Source of the DNA: Dechloromonas sp. UBA6271
GTDB taxonomy: Bacteria > Pseudomonadota > Gammaproteobacteria > Burkholderiales > Rhodocyclaceae
NCBI GenBank assembly: GCA_002440665.1
Contig: DJUX01000064.1
Location: forward strand, 1-37,789
Length of the DNA stretch: 37,789 nucleotides
Direction: 5' to 3'
Shown: positions 23,951-31,798 of the stretch, piece after piece
Layout: every line of letters begins with the position of its first letter
How positions within the stretch are numbered: position 1 is the first letter of the stretch
The notes under the pieces: model-generated
What the model saw: the letters and a program-made list of their open reading frames with translations, nothing else
The model's database searches: none
What the model was told of the DNA's origin: nothing
Program-made: the position numbers and the translations under genes

Positions 23951-23955
23951 CGACA
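23938..23955. promoter_or_regulatory. GlrR-type box 3 (one mismatch)
   Basis: TGCCG-N8-CGACA, one mismatch from the exact boxes near glrK, overlapping the glrR stop codon. It lies 68 bp from box 4, almost the 66-bp spacing seen between boxes 1 and 2. Confidence 0.45.
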
Positions 23956-24005
23956 GGTCGCAAGGCACGTAAAACCAAGGGTTTCCGGTGCAAGGCCGGG
24001 AAAGG

Positions 24006-24023
24006 TGTTGTCAACAGGCGACG
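24006..24023. promoter_or_regulatory. GlrR-type box 4 (two symmetric mismatches)
   Basis: TGTTG-N8-CGACG, with one mismatch in each half relative to TGTCG-N8-CGACA. It lies 65 bp upstream of the sigma-54 -24 element of the BON gene. Confidence 0.5.
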
Positions 24024-24086
24024 AGCACACCCTCATGGATTCCTGGAATATTTTCAACGGATTGATTTATATGATGAAAATATATC

Positions 24087-24102
24087 TGGCACGGACTTCG
24101 CA
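24087..24102 (+). promoter_or_regulatory. Sigma-54 promoter of the BON-domain gene
   Basis: TGGCACG-GACT-TCGCA has GG (24088-24089), ten bases, then GC (24100-24101): 11 of 12 consensus positions. Its core is identical to that of the bactofilin promoter except for the spacer. The predicted start is near 24113. Confidence 0.85.
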
Positions 24103-24138
24103 TAGTGCTTCCCATGTCCAACACGAAAAGGAGCTCTT

Positions 24139-24471
24139 ATGATGAAGCGCAATCTTGTGCCGATCATCGTGGTCGCCACCAGCCTGTTTGCCGGTATCGG
24201 ACTGACGGCGTTTGCGTTCGATAGCCCCCAGGGTTCGACACCCACCACGGACTCGCTCGATGTCACGCTCAATGAAAGGATCGAAACCTTGCTGCGTACC
24301 GATATTGCCCTGGCTGGCGGTCAGTTCAGAACCCAGACCAGGGCCGGCGTCGTTACCTTGGGCGGAACGGTGCCCGACGAACAATCGCTACGGCGTGCGT
24401 TGGACCTGGCCAGCAGCGTCAAGGGCGTGCGGGAAATCCGCAACGGCATGGTGGTCGAAGCCCCAAAGTAG
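24139..24471 (+). CDS. Secreted BON-domain protein
   Basis: A 110-residue protein with a signal peptide (about 1-26, ending AFA) and one BON domain (about 40-107): LNERIETLLRTDIALAGGQ, then TRAGVVTLGGTVPDEQSLRRALDLASSVKGVREIRNGMVV. BON domains bind phospholipids or envelope components, as in OsmY and DolP. No lipobox is present, so the protein is probably soluble in the periplasm. AAGGAG precedes the double ATG start. A sigma-54 promoter lies just upstream and glrR ends 189 bp before it, so it is the likely target of that regulator. It converges with the lipoyl-carrier gene. Confidence 0.87.
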   Translation: MMKRNLVPIIVVATSLFAGIGLTAFAFDSPQGSTPTTDSLDVTLNERIETLLRTDIALAGGQFRTQTRAGVVTLGGTVPDEQSLRRALDLASSVKGVREIRNGMVVEAPK

Positions 24472-24507
24472 TTGCAGGGGGCGAGCCGGACCTATGGCAG
24501 GGTCTGG

Positions 24508-24774
24508 TCAAGTTGATTCCAGGGTTGCCAGGAGCGCTCCCTCATCAACTGTATCGCCCTCTGTGACATGTATTCCCACCACACGGCCGGCGTAAGGCGA
24601 GGGAATATCCAGCGCCACCTTGCCGGTCTCCAGGGTCAGCAGGTTGTCGTCACGTTCGATCACATCGCCGATTTTTACCATCAACTCCAGGATGAAAACG
24701 TTCCCGCAGGCGCACGCCCCGCAACTTTGCCAGCACTCCGGGTATTTCGGCATGTGAACGGAAATCGTGCTCAT
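24508..24774 (-). CDS. Stand-alone lipoyl/biotinyl-type carrier domain with a Cys cluster
   Basis: An 88-residue protein that is essentially one biotinyl/lipoyl domain. The modification motif is LLTLETGKVALDIPSP with Lys52, and the ETGKV context suits lipoylation. The second half, GRVVGIHVTEGDTVDEGALLATLE, completes the barrel. An unusual feature is four Cys within ten residues (14, 18, 21 and 23) between the first strand (VHMPKYPE) and the rest, possibly a metal or redox site. No dehydrogenase or carboxylase subunit lies nearby, so its enzyme partner is unknown. ATG 24774 is used; the open frame continues upstream only through the tRNA and its promoter. Confidence 0.8.
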   Translation of the reverse strand: MSTISVHMPKYPECWQSCGACACGNVFILELMVKIGDVIERDDNLLTLETGKVALDIPSPYAGRVVGIHVTEGDTVDEGALLATLEST

Positions 24775-24796
24775 GATCTGGTTTTTGTGGAAGGGG

Positions 24797-24824
24797 TTGC
24801 ATTCTACGCGTTCATCCGTATAAT
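24797..24824 (+). promoter_or_regulatory. tRNA-Arg promoter
   Basis: TTGCAT (24797-24802), a 16-bp spacer and a consensus TATAAT (24819-24824), followed by a GC-rich discriminator (GCGCGG) typical of stable-RNA promoters. The tRNA starts 17 bases after the -10. Confidence 0.8.
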
Positions 24825-24840
24825 GCGCGGCTCTGACAGC

Positions 24841-24917
24841 GCGCCCGTAGCTCAGTTGGATAGAGTATCTGGCTACGAACCAGAGGGTCGGGCGTTCGAA
24901 TCGCTCCGGGCGCGCCA
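24841..24917 (+). tRNA. tRNA-Arg (anticodon ACG)
   Basis: A complete 77-nt cloverleaf. The acceptor arm pairs GCGCCCG with CGGGCGC, the D arm starts at GCTC, the anticodon stem TCTGG/CCAGA encloses loop CTACGAA with anticodon ACG, and the T arm contains GTTCGAAT. A discriminator G and an encoded CCA end it. The A34 is normally converted to inosine to read CGU, CGC and CGA. Confidence 0.97.
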
Positions 24918-24933
24918 TTCAGAACAAACACTT

Positions 24934-24960
24934 AGGCCAATCTTCGGATTGGCCTTTTTG
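24934..24960 (+). terminator. Intrinsic terminator of the tRNA-Arg gene
   Basis: AGGCCAATC (24934-24942), a TTCG loop and GATTGGCCT (24947-24955), then TTTTG. The stem of nine pairs with a UUCG tetraloop is very stable. Confidence 0.92.
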
Positions 24961-25212
24961 TTGTTTGGTGTTCTGGGGGAACGATTTGATCTTATGGTCA
25001 ATCACGTTGCCCATGATGCTTGCCATGGACGATCAGATGGCAGTATAGGTGCACTTCGACACTGGTCTCGAATACGAGGATCGCGTAGCGGCTGGTCACA
25101 GCATATCCTGACCGCCGCTGCACGGCCAAGGCATTCCAAGCAGCATCAATGCGGCTAAACTAGCGGTTCTTGGCGACTGGAGTTTCCAGCGCCCTAATGG
25201 CGCCAAATTCTG

Positions 25213-27588
25213 ATGGCTGCCTCGATCCAGGACTCGCGAGTGAGCTTTTTTTCATCTGTTGCCGGATTTCTGACCCTACCGTTCACAACGGCCAATTACC
25301 GCGATCATCCGCGCAAGACGGCCCTTGCCGTGGGTGCAAATTCCATCTTGCTGATCGTGGCGCTGGTCGGCTACACGCTGCTTACAGCGCTGCCCAATCT
25401 GCCGCCGCTCGACATCGTCACCGACTATCGCCCCAAGATCCCTTTGCATGTCTATACCGCGGACGGCGCGCTGTTGGGCGAGTTCGGCGAAGAACGCCGG
25501 GATTTCGTACCGATCAAGGATGTGCCCCAAGTTCTGAAGGATGCCCTCCTGTCAATTGAGGACTCGCGTTTCTACGAACATGGAGGTGTCGATTTCCGGG
25601 GTGTCGCGCGGGCGCTTCTCGCCGACCTGACTGGCGGCTTTCATCAGGGTGCATCGACCATCACGATGCAGGTGGCGCGTAATTTCTTCCTGTCGCAGGA
25701 AAAAACCCTGAAGCGAAAATTGCTCGAAACGCTGCTGGCGTACCGTATCGAGGCGGCTTTGTCCAAGGATCAGATCCTCGAGCTGTACATGAACCAAATC
25801 TACCTGGGGCAAAGATCGCACGGCTTTTCAAGTGCCGCCCGCACCTATTTCAACAAGCCGCTACCCGAATTGACCCTAGCTGAAGCGGCGATGTTGGCCG
25901 GCATACCGAAAAATCCTGCCAGGCATAATCCGGCGGTCAATCCGATACGCGCCAAGGCTCGTCAGGAGCTGGTGTTGAAGCGCATGCTCGATCTTGGCCA
26001 CATCACGCAGGTGCAATATGCCCAGGCAGTCGGCGAGAAACTAAAGATCAGCAACAGCAGGCAATTCGAGGTGCATGCAGACCATGTCGCCGAACTGGTG
26101 CGTCAGGAACTCTATGCGCAATACAAGGGTGATACCTATACGCGCGGTTTCAGCGTCTATACCACGCTTACCAGGGCCGAGCAGAATGCGGCCTACGACG
26201 CGGTACGGCGCAATGTTCTGGCCTACGACCAGCGGCACGGCTACCGGGGTCCGGAAGACTACGTCGACTTGCCGGACGACGCCGATGAACGGGACGATGC
26301 GATCGACCAGATTCTGGCCAGGCATCCAGGCAGTGACAACCTGGTTTCGGCCGTGGTGATCGAAGTTTCGTCCAAGCGGGTTCGCGCCGTACCTGCTTCC
26401 GGTGATACGCTGGAGATCAGCGGCGAAGGTCTGCGTTTTGCCGCCCGTGCCCTGCAGCCCAATGCCAAACTGGATATCAAGGTCCGCGTTGGTTCGGTGA
26501 TTCGCGCCAGCCAGGACGCCAGGGGGCGCTGGATGATCAGCCAGTTGCCCGAAGTCGATGCTGCCTTCGTCGCCTTGAACGCCGAGGACGGCGCCTATCG
26601 CGCTCTGGTCGGCGGTTTCGATTTCTCGCGCAATCAGTTCAACCATGTCACCAGCGCCTGGCGCCAGCCGGGATCGAGCATCAAGCCCTTCGTTTATTCC
26701 GCCGCGCTGGAAAAAGGCTTCTCACCGGCCACGCTGGTCAACGATGCGCCACTCTCGTTGCCCGGCGGCAAGAACGGCCAGGCCTGGGAGCCCCGGAATG
26801 ACGATGGCTTCGATGGTCCGATCACCTTGCGCCGCGCCCTGGCAAAGTCCAAGAATGTCGTCTCGGTACGGTTGTTGCGCGCCATCTCGCCGCAATATGC
26901 ACGCGACTACCTGCTGCGATTCGGATTCGACGAAGCCAAACATCCGGAGAACCTGACCCTGGTCCTCGGTAGCGGCTCGGTCACGCCGCTGCAAATGGCC
27001 GGTGCCTACGCGGTCTTTGCCAATGGGGGCTTCAGGGTCACGCCCTGGCTGATCCGGAAAATTACCGATGCGCAAGGCTTGGTGCTGCTGGAGACGCCAC
27101 CCCCGCCGACCGGGCAGGACGACAAGCGGGTCATCGACGGCCGCAATGCCTTCATCATCGACAGCATGTTGCGCGAGGTGGTCAGAAGCGGTACCGGGGC
27201 ACAGGCGACGCAGCGCTTGGGGCGCACTGACTTGGCCGGCAAGACCGGCACCACCAGCGGCGCGCAGGATGGCTGGTTTGCCGGCTACGCAGGCGATGTT
27301 GTCGCAGTCGCCTGGATGGGGTACGACAAGCCAAAATCACTCGGTGGAAGTGAATTCGGGGCAACGCTGGCGCTGCCGATCTGGATTGATTACATGCGGC
27401 AGGCGTTGTCAGGCAAGCCGAAAAGCGAAAGAACACCTCCGCCTGGTGTCTCCTTCATGGACGGCGATTGGCTTTACGACGAATTCAAGGGCGATGGCGG
27501 GATCAAGTCCATGGATATGGAAATCGAAACAGATACGCCTGCGGTTATCCAGCCATACCCATTGCAAACACAGTCACCAACCGGTTAA
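25213..27588 (+). CDS. mrcA: Class A penicillin-binding protein 1A
   Basis: A 791-residue bifunctional peptidoglycan synthase. It has one N-terminal membrane helix (about 40-62), a GT51 glycosyltransferase domain (catalytic Glu116 in EDSRFYEHGG, then GASTITMQVARN), an OB-like domain (about 360-470) as in PBP1A, and a transpeptidase domain with nucleophile Ser488 in SSIK, an SKN motif and KTG at 677-679. It polymerises and crosslinks peptidoglycan in the periplasm. The usual PBP1A is about 800-850 residues and often lies beside the pilMNOPQ genes; here it stands alone after a tRNA, so it may be an additional copy. No good ribosome binding site precedes ATG 25213. Confidence 0.92.
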   Translation: MAASIQDSRVSFFSSVAGFLTLPFTTANYRDHPRKTALAVGANSILLIVALVGYTLLTALPNLPPLDIVTDYRPKIPLHVYTADGALLGEFGEERRDFVPIKDVPQVLKDALLSIEDSRFYEHGGVDFRGVARALLADLTGGFHQGASTITMQVARNFFLSQEKTLKRKLLETLLAYRIEAALSKDQILELYMNQIYLGQRSHGFSSAARTYFNKPLPELTLAEAAMLAGIPKNPARHNPAVNPIRAKARQELVLKRMLDLGHITQVQYAQAVGEKLKISNSRQFEVHADHVAELVRQELYAQYKGDTYTRGFSVYTTLTRAEQNAAYDAVRRNVLAYDQRHGYRGPEDYVDLPDDADERDDAIDQILARHPGSDNLVSAVVIEVSSKRVRAVPASGDTLEISGEGLRFAARALQPNAKLDIKVRVGSVIRASQDARGRWMISQLPEVDAAFVALNAEDGAYRALVGGFDFSRNQFNHVTSAWRQPGSSIKPFVYSAALEKGFSPATLVNDAPLSLPGGKNGQAWEPRNDDGFDGPITLRRALAKSKNVVSVRLLRAISPQYARDYLLRFGFDEAKHPENLTLVLGSGSVTPLQMAGAYAVFANGGFRVTPWLIRKITDAQGLVLLETPPPPTGQDDKRVIDGRNAFIIDSMLREVVRSGTGAQATQRLGRTDLAGKTGTTSGAQDGWFAGYAGDVVAVAWMGYDKPKSLGGSEFGATLALPIWIDYMRQALSGKPKSERTPPPGVSFMDGDWLYDEFKGDGGIKSMDMEIETDTPAVIQPYPLQTQSPTG

Positions 27589-27686
27589 AGATAGGCGGAT
27601 GGACTTGATTCAATTTCTGGATTGGTTTTTTTGACCTTTCGGTGTTTTTGTTATTTATACCTCAGTTAAATCGGGAGTGACGCAGG

Positions 27687-28070
27687 ATGTTGGAGAACCA
27701 TTGGTGTGCTTCGGTCGATGCCACCATCGATTTGCGGACCGGCTGCAATCCGCTGGAGAAGCACGGGCCGCAGGCGGTGATCGTGCATGCGGATGCCTGG
27801 GCGCCGCTGGAGGCGGTAGCCGAACCGCACGACATCAGGCAGGTGATCGATTATGAAGTGATTTTTCTGGCGATCCGCCGGCTGGAAAACAACGCGCATT
27901 CGATCTGCCTCGAAACCAGCATTCTGGAGGTGATGGATGCCATCTTCTCAATGACCATCGTCACCTCGGCTTTCGTTTCCATGCACAAGCCGCATGTTTA
28001 CAACGGGCAGGGCACGCCGGCGATTTCGTTGTCGCTGACCCGCGAGCAGTGGGCGAAGCGGCGGGCATGA
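27687..28070 (+). CDS. Dihydroneopterin aldolase-like (FolB/FolX fold) protein
   Basis: A 127-residue protein resembling the FolB/FolX tunnelling fold. RQVIDYEVIFLAIRRLENN (about 51-69), ICLETSILEVMDAIF (about 73-87, with Glu76 at the pterin-anchoring position) and VSMHKPHVYNGQG (with Lys101, the expected catalytic Lys) match family landmarks. FolB splits dihydroneopterin to hydroxymethyl-dihydropterin and glycolaldehyde; FolX epimerises its triphosphate. The N-terminal part diverges from typical FolB, so the exact reaction is uncertain. It overlaps the DHFR-like gene by ATGA, and the pair looks like a small pterin operon. Confidence 0.72.
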   Translation: MLENHWCASVDATIDLRTGCNPLEKHGPQAVIVHADAWAPLEAVAEPHDIRQVIDYEVIFLAIRRLENNAHSICLETSILEVMDAIFSMTIVTSAFVSMHKPHVYNGQGTPAISLSLTREQWAKRRA

Positions 28071-28579
28071 TCGCCGCCATTGGGGCCGTGGCGAGCAACG
28101 GCATGCTCGGCCTTGATGGCTGGCTGCCGTGGGACATTCCCGAGGAACTGGCCTATTTCGAGCGAACAGTCGCCGGCGCGGCGCTGGTGATCGGGCGTCT
28201 GACCTACGAATCGATGGACGTCGTGCCGCCGGATTCGTTCGTGGTCAGCCGTCAGCCCGGATTGTCGTTGCGTCCCGGTTGCGTGCGGGTGGATTCGGTC
28301 GAAGCGGGGCTGCGTGCGGCAACCGCCACCGGCAAGGACGTATTCGTGATCGGCGGGGCGTCGATTTATGAAGCGGCCTGGCCCTATTGCCAGCGCTTCT
28401 ACCTGACGCGCATCGAGATGCCGTTCGCCGGCGACACGCTGTTTCCGGAGAGCATTCCGCTCGCTGCCTGGCATCTGGTCAGCGAGGAGCGGCAAACCTA
28501 TCGCGAGCGTAAATCCGGGCGCGACGTGCTGTGCCGCTTCCTGCAGTACGAACAGGACAATCCTCGGCCCCTGCGTTGA
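28067..28579 (+). CDS. Dihydrofolate reductase-like protein, atypical substrate site
   Basis: A 170-residue DHFR-fold protein. Conserved features are MIAAIGAVASNGMLG, LPWDIP (Trp22), an acidic residue at position 27 (Glu27 instead of the bacterial Asp), the NADPH motif GRLTYES (43-49), VIGGASIYE and LTRIE. However, the segment between ESM (50) and the QPG turn is two residues shorter than in E. coli DHFR and has no Arg where the strictly conserved Arg57, which binds the folate glutamate tail, should be. Cofactor binding seems intact while the folate tail contact is lost. It is translationally coupled to the FolB-like gene. It may reduce a tail-less pterin; ordinary DHFR activity cannot be excluded. 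Confidence 0.78.
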   Translation: MIAAIGAVASNGMLGLDGWLPWDIPEELAYFERTVAGAALVIGRLTYESMDVVPPDSFVVSRQPGLSLRPGCVRVDSVEAGLRAATATGKDVFVIGGASIYEAAWPYCQRFYLTRIEMPFAGDTLFPESIPLAAWHLVSEERQTYRERKSGRDVLCRFLQYEQDNPRPLR

Positions 28580-28582
28580 GCC

Positions 28583-28595
28583 TGTTGCGGTCAAC
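28583..28595 (+). repeat. Copy 3 of the TGTTGCGGTCRAC element
   Basis: TGTTGCGGTCAAC, four bases after the DHFR-like stop codon. The reverse complement of the same 13 bases occurs at 37516-37528. Confidence 0.65.
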
Positions 28596-28628
28596 ACCCT
28601 TTTTTGGGTGAATTCCTCTAAAAAGAGG
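28595..28628. terminator. Two short hairpins after the pterin gene pair
   Basis: CACCC-T6-GGGTG (28595-28610) and CCTCT-AAAA-AGAGG (28615-28628). Each has five base pairs. They may end the pterin operon, although neither has a classic T-tract. Confidence 0.4.
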
Positions 28629-28629
28629 C

Positions 28630-28658
28630 TTGCGATCGGGGGGCATCTTCCTTATGAT
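28630..28658 (+). promoter_or_regulatory. Promoter of the TetR-fadE operon
   Basis: TTGCGA (28630-28635), a 17-bp spacer and TATGAT (28653-28658). The -10 overlaps the operator that follows, so a bound repressor would block RNA polymerase. Confidence 0.6.
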
Positions 28659-28677
28659 TCAAACGAACGTATGAATC
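28656..28677. promoter_or_regulatory. PsrA-type operator before the TetR gene
   Basis: GATTCAAAC-N4-GTATGAATC, a 22-bp palindrome with one mismatched pair. It contains CAAAC-N4-GTATG, close to the CAAAC-N4-GTTTG pattern bound by PsrA. It overlaps the -10 and suggests autoregulation. Confidence 0.72.
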
Positions 28678-28702
28678 ACGATTCTGGAAGCAGGTGACCG
28701 CC

Positions 28703-29401
28703 ATGGCAGAAGTCCGCAACATCGATACCCGCGAGCGCATTCTCGATGCCGCCGAGCGCCTGTTCATGGCGCACGGCTACGAGGGCACGTCGATGCGCCA
28801 GATCACCGGTGACGCGGCCGTCAATCTGGCTGCCGTCAATTATCACTTCGGCTCCAAGGAATCGCTGATGCAGGAGGTCTTCCGCCGCCGCCTGGACTGG
28901 CTAAACGAGGAGCGGATGCGTGTCCTCAACGAAATGGAGCAGGCTGCCGGCGACAATCCGCTGAAGCCGTCGCAGATCGTCGATGGCTTCTTCGGCACCC
29001 TGCTGCGCATGGCCGACGACAAGGAGCGGGGCGGCGTTACCTTCCTGCGCCTGCTCGGCCGGACGCTGACCGAACCCTCCGAATTCATTCGCACCTTTCT
29101 TGCCGACGAGTACGCCGGGGTCATGGAGCGTTACAAGGCGGCGCTGTTCAAGGCGCTGCCGGACGTGCCCAAGGCGGAAATCGTCTGGCGCTTTCACTTC
29201 ATGCTCGGCGCAACGTCGTACGCCATCGCCGGGACCGATGCGTTGCGCGTGGTCACCGACTGGCAAATCGAGGCTTCCGATACCGTCGACCGCACCGATC
29301 GCCTGGTGCCGCGCCTGATGTCCTTCCTGCTCGGCGGGCTGCGCGCGCCGCTGCCGCAGTTCGGCTCGCCGGCGGAAGATGCCGATGTCAAGGTTGCCTG
29401 A
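28703..29401 (+). CDS. TetR-family regulator, PsrA-like (fatty-acid responsive)
   Basis: A 232-residue TetR repressor. The N-terminal DNA-binding domain reads TRERILDAAERLFMAHGYEGTSMRQIT, then AAVNLAAVNYHFGSKESLMQEVF, with the recognition helix as in Pseudomonas PsrA; the larger C-terminal domain would bind acyl-CoA or fatty acid. PsrA represses beta-oxidation genes and releases DNA on binding long-chain fatty acids. The gene heads an operon with fadE 33 bp downstream, and PsrA-type operators lie before this gene, fadL and the second 3-hydroxyacyl-CoA dehydrogenase gene. ATG 28703 is preferred, with AGGTGA upstream; GTG 28694 is an alternative. Confidence 0.85.
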   Translation: MAEVRNIDTRERILDAAERLFMAHGYEGTSMRQITGDAAVNLAAVNYHFGSKESLMQEVFRRRLDWLNEERMRVLNEMEQAAGDNPLKPSQIVDGFFGTLLRMADDKERGGVTFLRLLGRTLTEPSEFIRTFLADEYAGVMERYKAALFKALPDVPKAEIVWRFHFMLGATSYAIAGTDALRVVTDWQIEASDTVDRTDRLVPRLMSFLLGGLRAPLPQFGSPAEDADVKVA

Positions 29402-29434
29402 AGCATATAACTAGATTCGATAGGAGACAGCATC

Positions 29435-31789
29435 ATGTTCAACAATCTCATCCCTCTGCTGGGTGTTGCCATCCTGGTGGCTTTGGCCGGCGTGGTTCTG
29501 GTTCGGCCATTGCGCCGCGCCGTGATCACCCGGCCCATTTTTTCCACCTATCGCAAGGTGCTGCCACAGATGTCCGGCACCGAGCGCGATGCGCTGGAAG
29601 CCGGCACCGTCTGGTGGGAAGGCGAACTGTTCCGCGGCAAGCCGGACTGGCAGAAGCTGCATGCCTACCCGCAGCCGAAACTGACCGCCGCCGAACAGTC
29701 CTTCATGGACAACGAGGTCGAGGAAGCCTGCCGCCTGGTCGATGACTGGAAGGTCACACACGAACTCTACGACCTGCCCAACGAAGCCTGGCGCTACATC
29801 AAGGACAAGGGTTTCCTCGGCATGATCATCCCGAAGAAGTACGGCGGCCTGGAGTTTTCCGCCTACGCCCATTCGCAGGTGGTGACCAAGCTGTCGACGC
29901 GTTCTTCCGCGCTGTCGGTCTCGGTCATGGTACCCAACTCGCTCGGCCCCGCCGAACTGCTGCTGCATTACGGTACCGATGAGCAGAAGAACCACTACCT
30001 GCCGCGTCTGGCCAAGGGCATCGAAGTGCCGGCCTTCGCGCTGACCAGCCCGTGGGCCGGTTCCGACGCCGCGTCGATTCCCGATTCCGGCATCGTCTGC
30101 AAGGGCATGTGGCAGGGCAAGGAAGTGCTCGGCATGCGCGTTACCTGGGACAAGCGCTACATCACGCTGGCGCCGGTGTGCACCATCCTCGGCCTGGCTT
30201 TCCGCATGTACGATCCGGACGGCCTGCTCGGTGGCGAGAAGGATATCGGCATCACCTGTGCGCTGGTCCCCTACGACCATCCGGGCGTCGATACCGGCCG
30301 CCGCCACTTCCCGCTCAACGCCATGTTCATGAACGGCCCGACGCGCGGCAAGGATGTCTTCATGCCGCTCGACTTCATCATCGGTGGGCCGAGGATGGCG
30401 GGGCAGGGCTGGCGCATGCTGATGGAATGCCTGGCCGCCGGTCGTTCGATCTCGCTGCCGTCATCCAATACCGGCATGGCGCAGATGACCGCCCGCGCTG
30501 TCGGCGGCTATGCCCGCGTGCGCAGCCAGTTCAAGATGGCGGTCGGCAAGTTCGAGGGCGTCGAGGAAGCGCTGACCCGCATCGGTGCCTACACCTACAT
30601 GATGGACGCCACGCGCAAGATGACCGCCGGCGCCGTCGATCTCGGCGAGAAGCCCTCTGTCGTCTCGGCGATCGCCAAGTACCACGTCACCGAGCGTGCC
30701 CGCCAGGTGGTTAACGACGGCATGGACGTCATCGGCGGCAAGGGCATCTGCCTCGGCCCCTCCAACTTCATGGGCCGCGCCTACCAGCAGGTGCCGATCG
30801 GCATTACCGTCGAGGGTGCCAACATCCTGACCCGCTCGCTGATCATCTTCGGCCAGGGCGCCATCCGCTGCCATCCCTTCCTGCTTGCCGAAATGCAGGC
30901 GGCGCAGAACCCCAATGTCGGCAAGGGCCTCGTCGATTTCGACAAGGCGCTGTGGGGGCATATCGGCTTCACCATCAAGAACGGCTTCCGCGCATTGTGG
31001 CTGGGCATGACCGGTTCGCACTTCGCTGCGGTCAACGTCGATACGGCACCCGAAATGAAGCGCTACTACCAGCAGATGACGCGCTTCTCGGCGGCCTTCG
31101 CTTTTCTCTCGGATATTTCCCTGCTGGTCCTTGGCGGCAGCGTCAAGCGCCGCGAGAAGCTGTCGGCCCGCCTCGGCGACATCCTCGCCCAGATGTACCT
31201 GATTTCCTGCACGCTCAAGCGCTACGAGGAAGAGGGCCGCAACGCCGCCGACGCGCCGCTCGCCCACTGGGCGATCTGGGATTCCATGTACAAGGCGCAG
31301 GAAGCGTTTGACGGCGTCATCGCCAACTTCCCGGTGCGCTTCATCGCTGCCTTCCTGCATCGCAGCATCTTCCCGTGGGGCCATCCGTACGTCGTGCCAT
31401 CCGACGATCTTGGCCACGAGGTTGCCAAGTCGCTGATCGCGCCGTCGGCCACCCGCGACCGCCTGACTGCCGAGTGCTTCCTGCCGCAGACCGAGAACGA
31501 GCCGGTCGGCGCCATCGAACTGGCCTTGCTCGCGACACTGGAAGCCGAGGCCATCGAGGGCAAGATCCGCGAAGCCGAGAAGGCCGGGCGTTTCTCCAAC
31601 AACCCGCAGGCCAACGTGCGCGACATCGCGGCCGTGGCTGTCGAATGCGGCGTCATCACGGCAGCCGAGTACGACGTCATGAAGCGGCGCAACCATCTGC
31701 GCGACATCGTCGTCCGCGTCGATGATTTCCCGTTCGACTACAACGTGGCGACCGCCAACAAGCCGGCGCTCGAGCGCAAGGCCGCCTGA
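29435..31789 (+). CDS. fadE: Long-chain acyl-CoA dehydrogenase FadE
   Basis: A 784-residue FadE-type acyl-CoA dehydrogenase, much longer than ordinary 380-residue members and close to E. coli FadE (814). An N-terminal hydrophobic stretch (about 7-25) likely anchors it to the inner membrane. The dehydrogenase core includes KGFLGMIIPKKYGGL, FALTSPWAGSDA (about 205-216, flavin contact) and ARQVVNDGMDVIGGKGICLGPSN. The long C-terminal domain (from about 500) is characteristic of FadE. It catalyses the first, FAD-dependent step of beta-oxidation, passing electrons to ETF. AGGAGA lies nine bases before ATG. It is in one operon with the regulator upstream and the thiolase 9 bp downstream. Confidence 0.93.
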   Translation: MFNNLIPLLGVAILVALAGVVLVRPLRRAVITRPIFSTYRKVLPQMSGTERDALEAGTVWWEGELFRGKPDWQKLHAYPQPKLTAAEQSFMDNEVEEACRLVDDWKVTHELYDLPNEAWRYIKDKGFLGMIIPKKYGGLEFSAYAHSQVVTKLSTRSSALSVSVMVPNSLGPAELLLHYGTDEQKNHYLPRLAKGIEVPAFALTSPWAGSDAASIPDSGIVCKGMWQGKEVLGMRVTWDKRYITLAPVCTILGLAFRMYDPDGLLGGEKDIGITCALVPYDHPGVDTGRRHFPLNAMFMNGPTRGKDVFMPLDFIIGGPRMAGQGWRMLMECLAAGRSISLPSSNTGMAQMTARAVGGYARVRSQFKMAVGKFEGVEEALTRIGAYTYMMDATRKMTAGAVDLGEKPSVVSAIAKYHVTERARQVVNDGMDVIGGKGICLGPSNFMGRAYQQVPIGITVEGANILTRSLIIFGQGAIRCHPFLLAEMQAAQNPNVGKGLVDFDKALWGHIGFTIKNGFRALWLGMTGSHFAAVNVDTAPEMKRYYQQMTRFSAAFAFLSDISLLVLGGSVKRREKLSARLGDILAQMYLISCTLKRYEEEGRNAADAPLAHWAIWDSMYKAQEAFDGVIANFPVRFIAAFLHRSIFPWGHPYVVPSDDLGHEVAKSLIAPSATRDRLTAECFLPQTENEPVGAIELALLATLEAEAIEGKIREAEKAGRFSNNPQANVRDIAAVAVECGVITAAEYDVMKRRNHLRDIVVRVDDFPFDYNVATANKPALERKAA

Positions 31790-31798
31790 GGATCAAGC

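Noticed and set aside
22373..23968. Minus-strand open frame of 531 codons opposite glrR
   Set aside because: glrR shows all catalytic motifs on the plus strand; the opposite frame has no domain and no ribosome binding site.
24775..24918. N-terminal extension of the lipoyl-type protein across the tRNA
   Set aside because: The extra residues are translated from the antisense of the tRNA and its promoter; the conserved domain starts right at ATG 24774.
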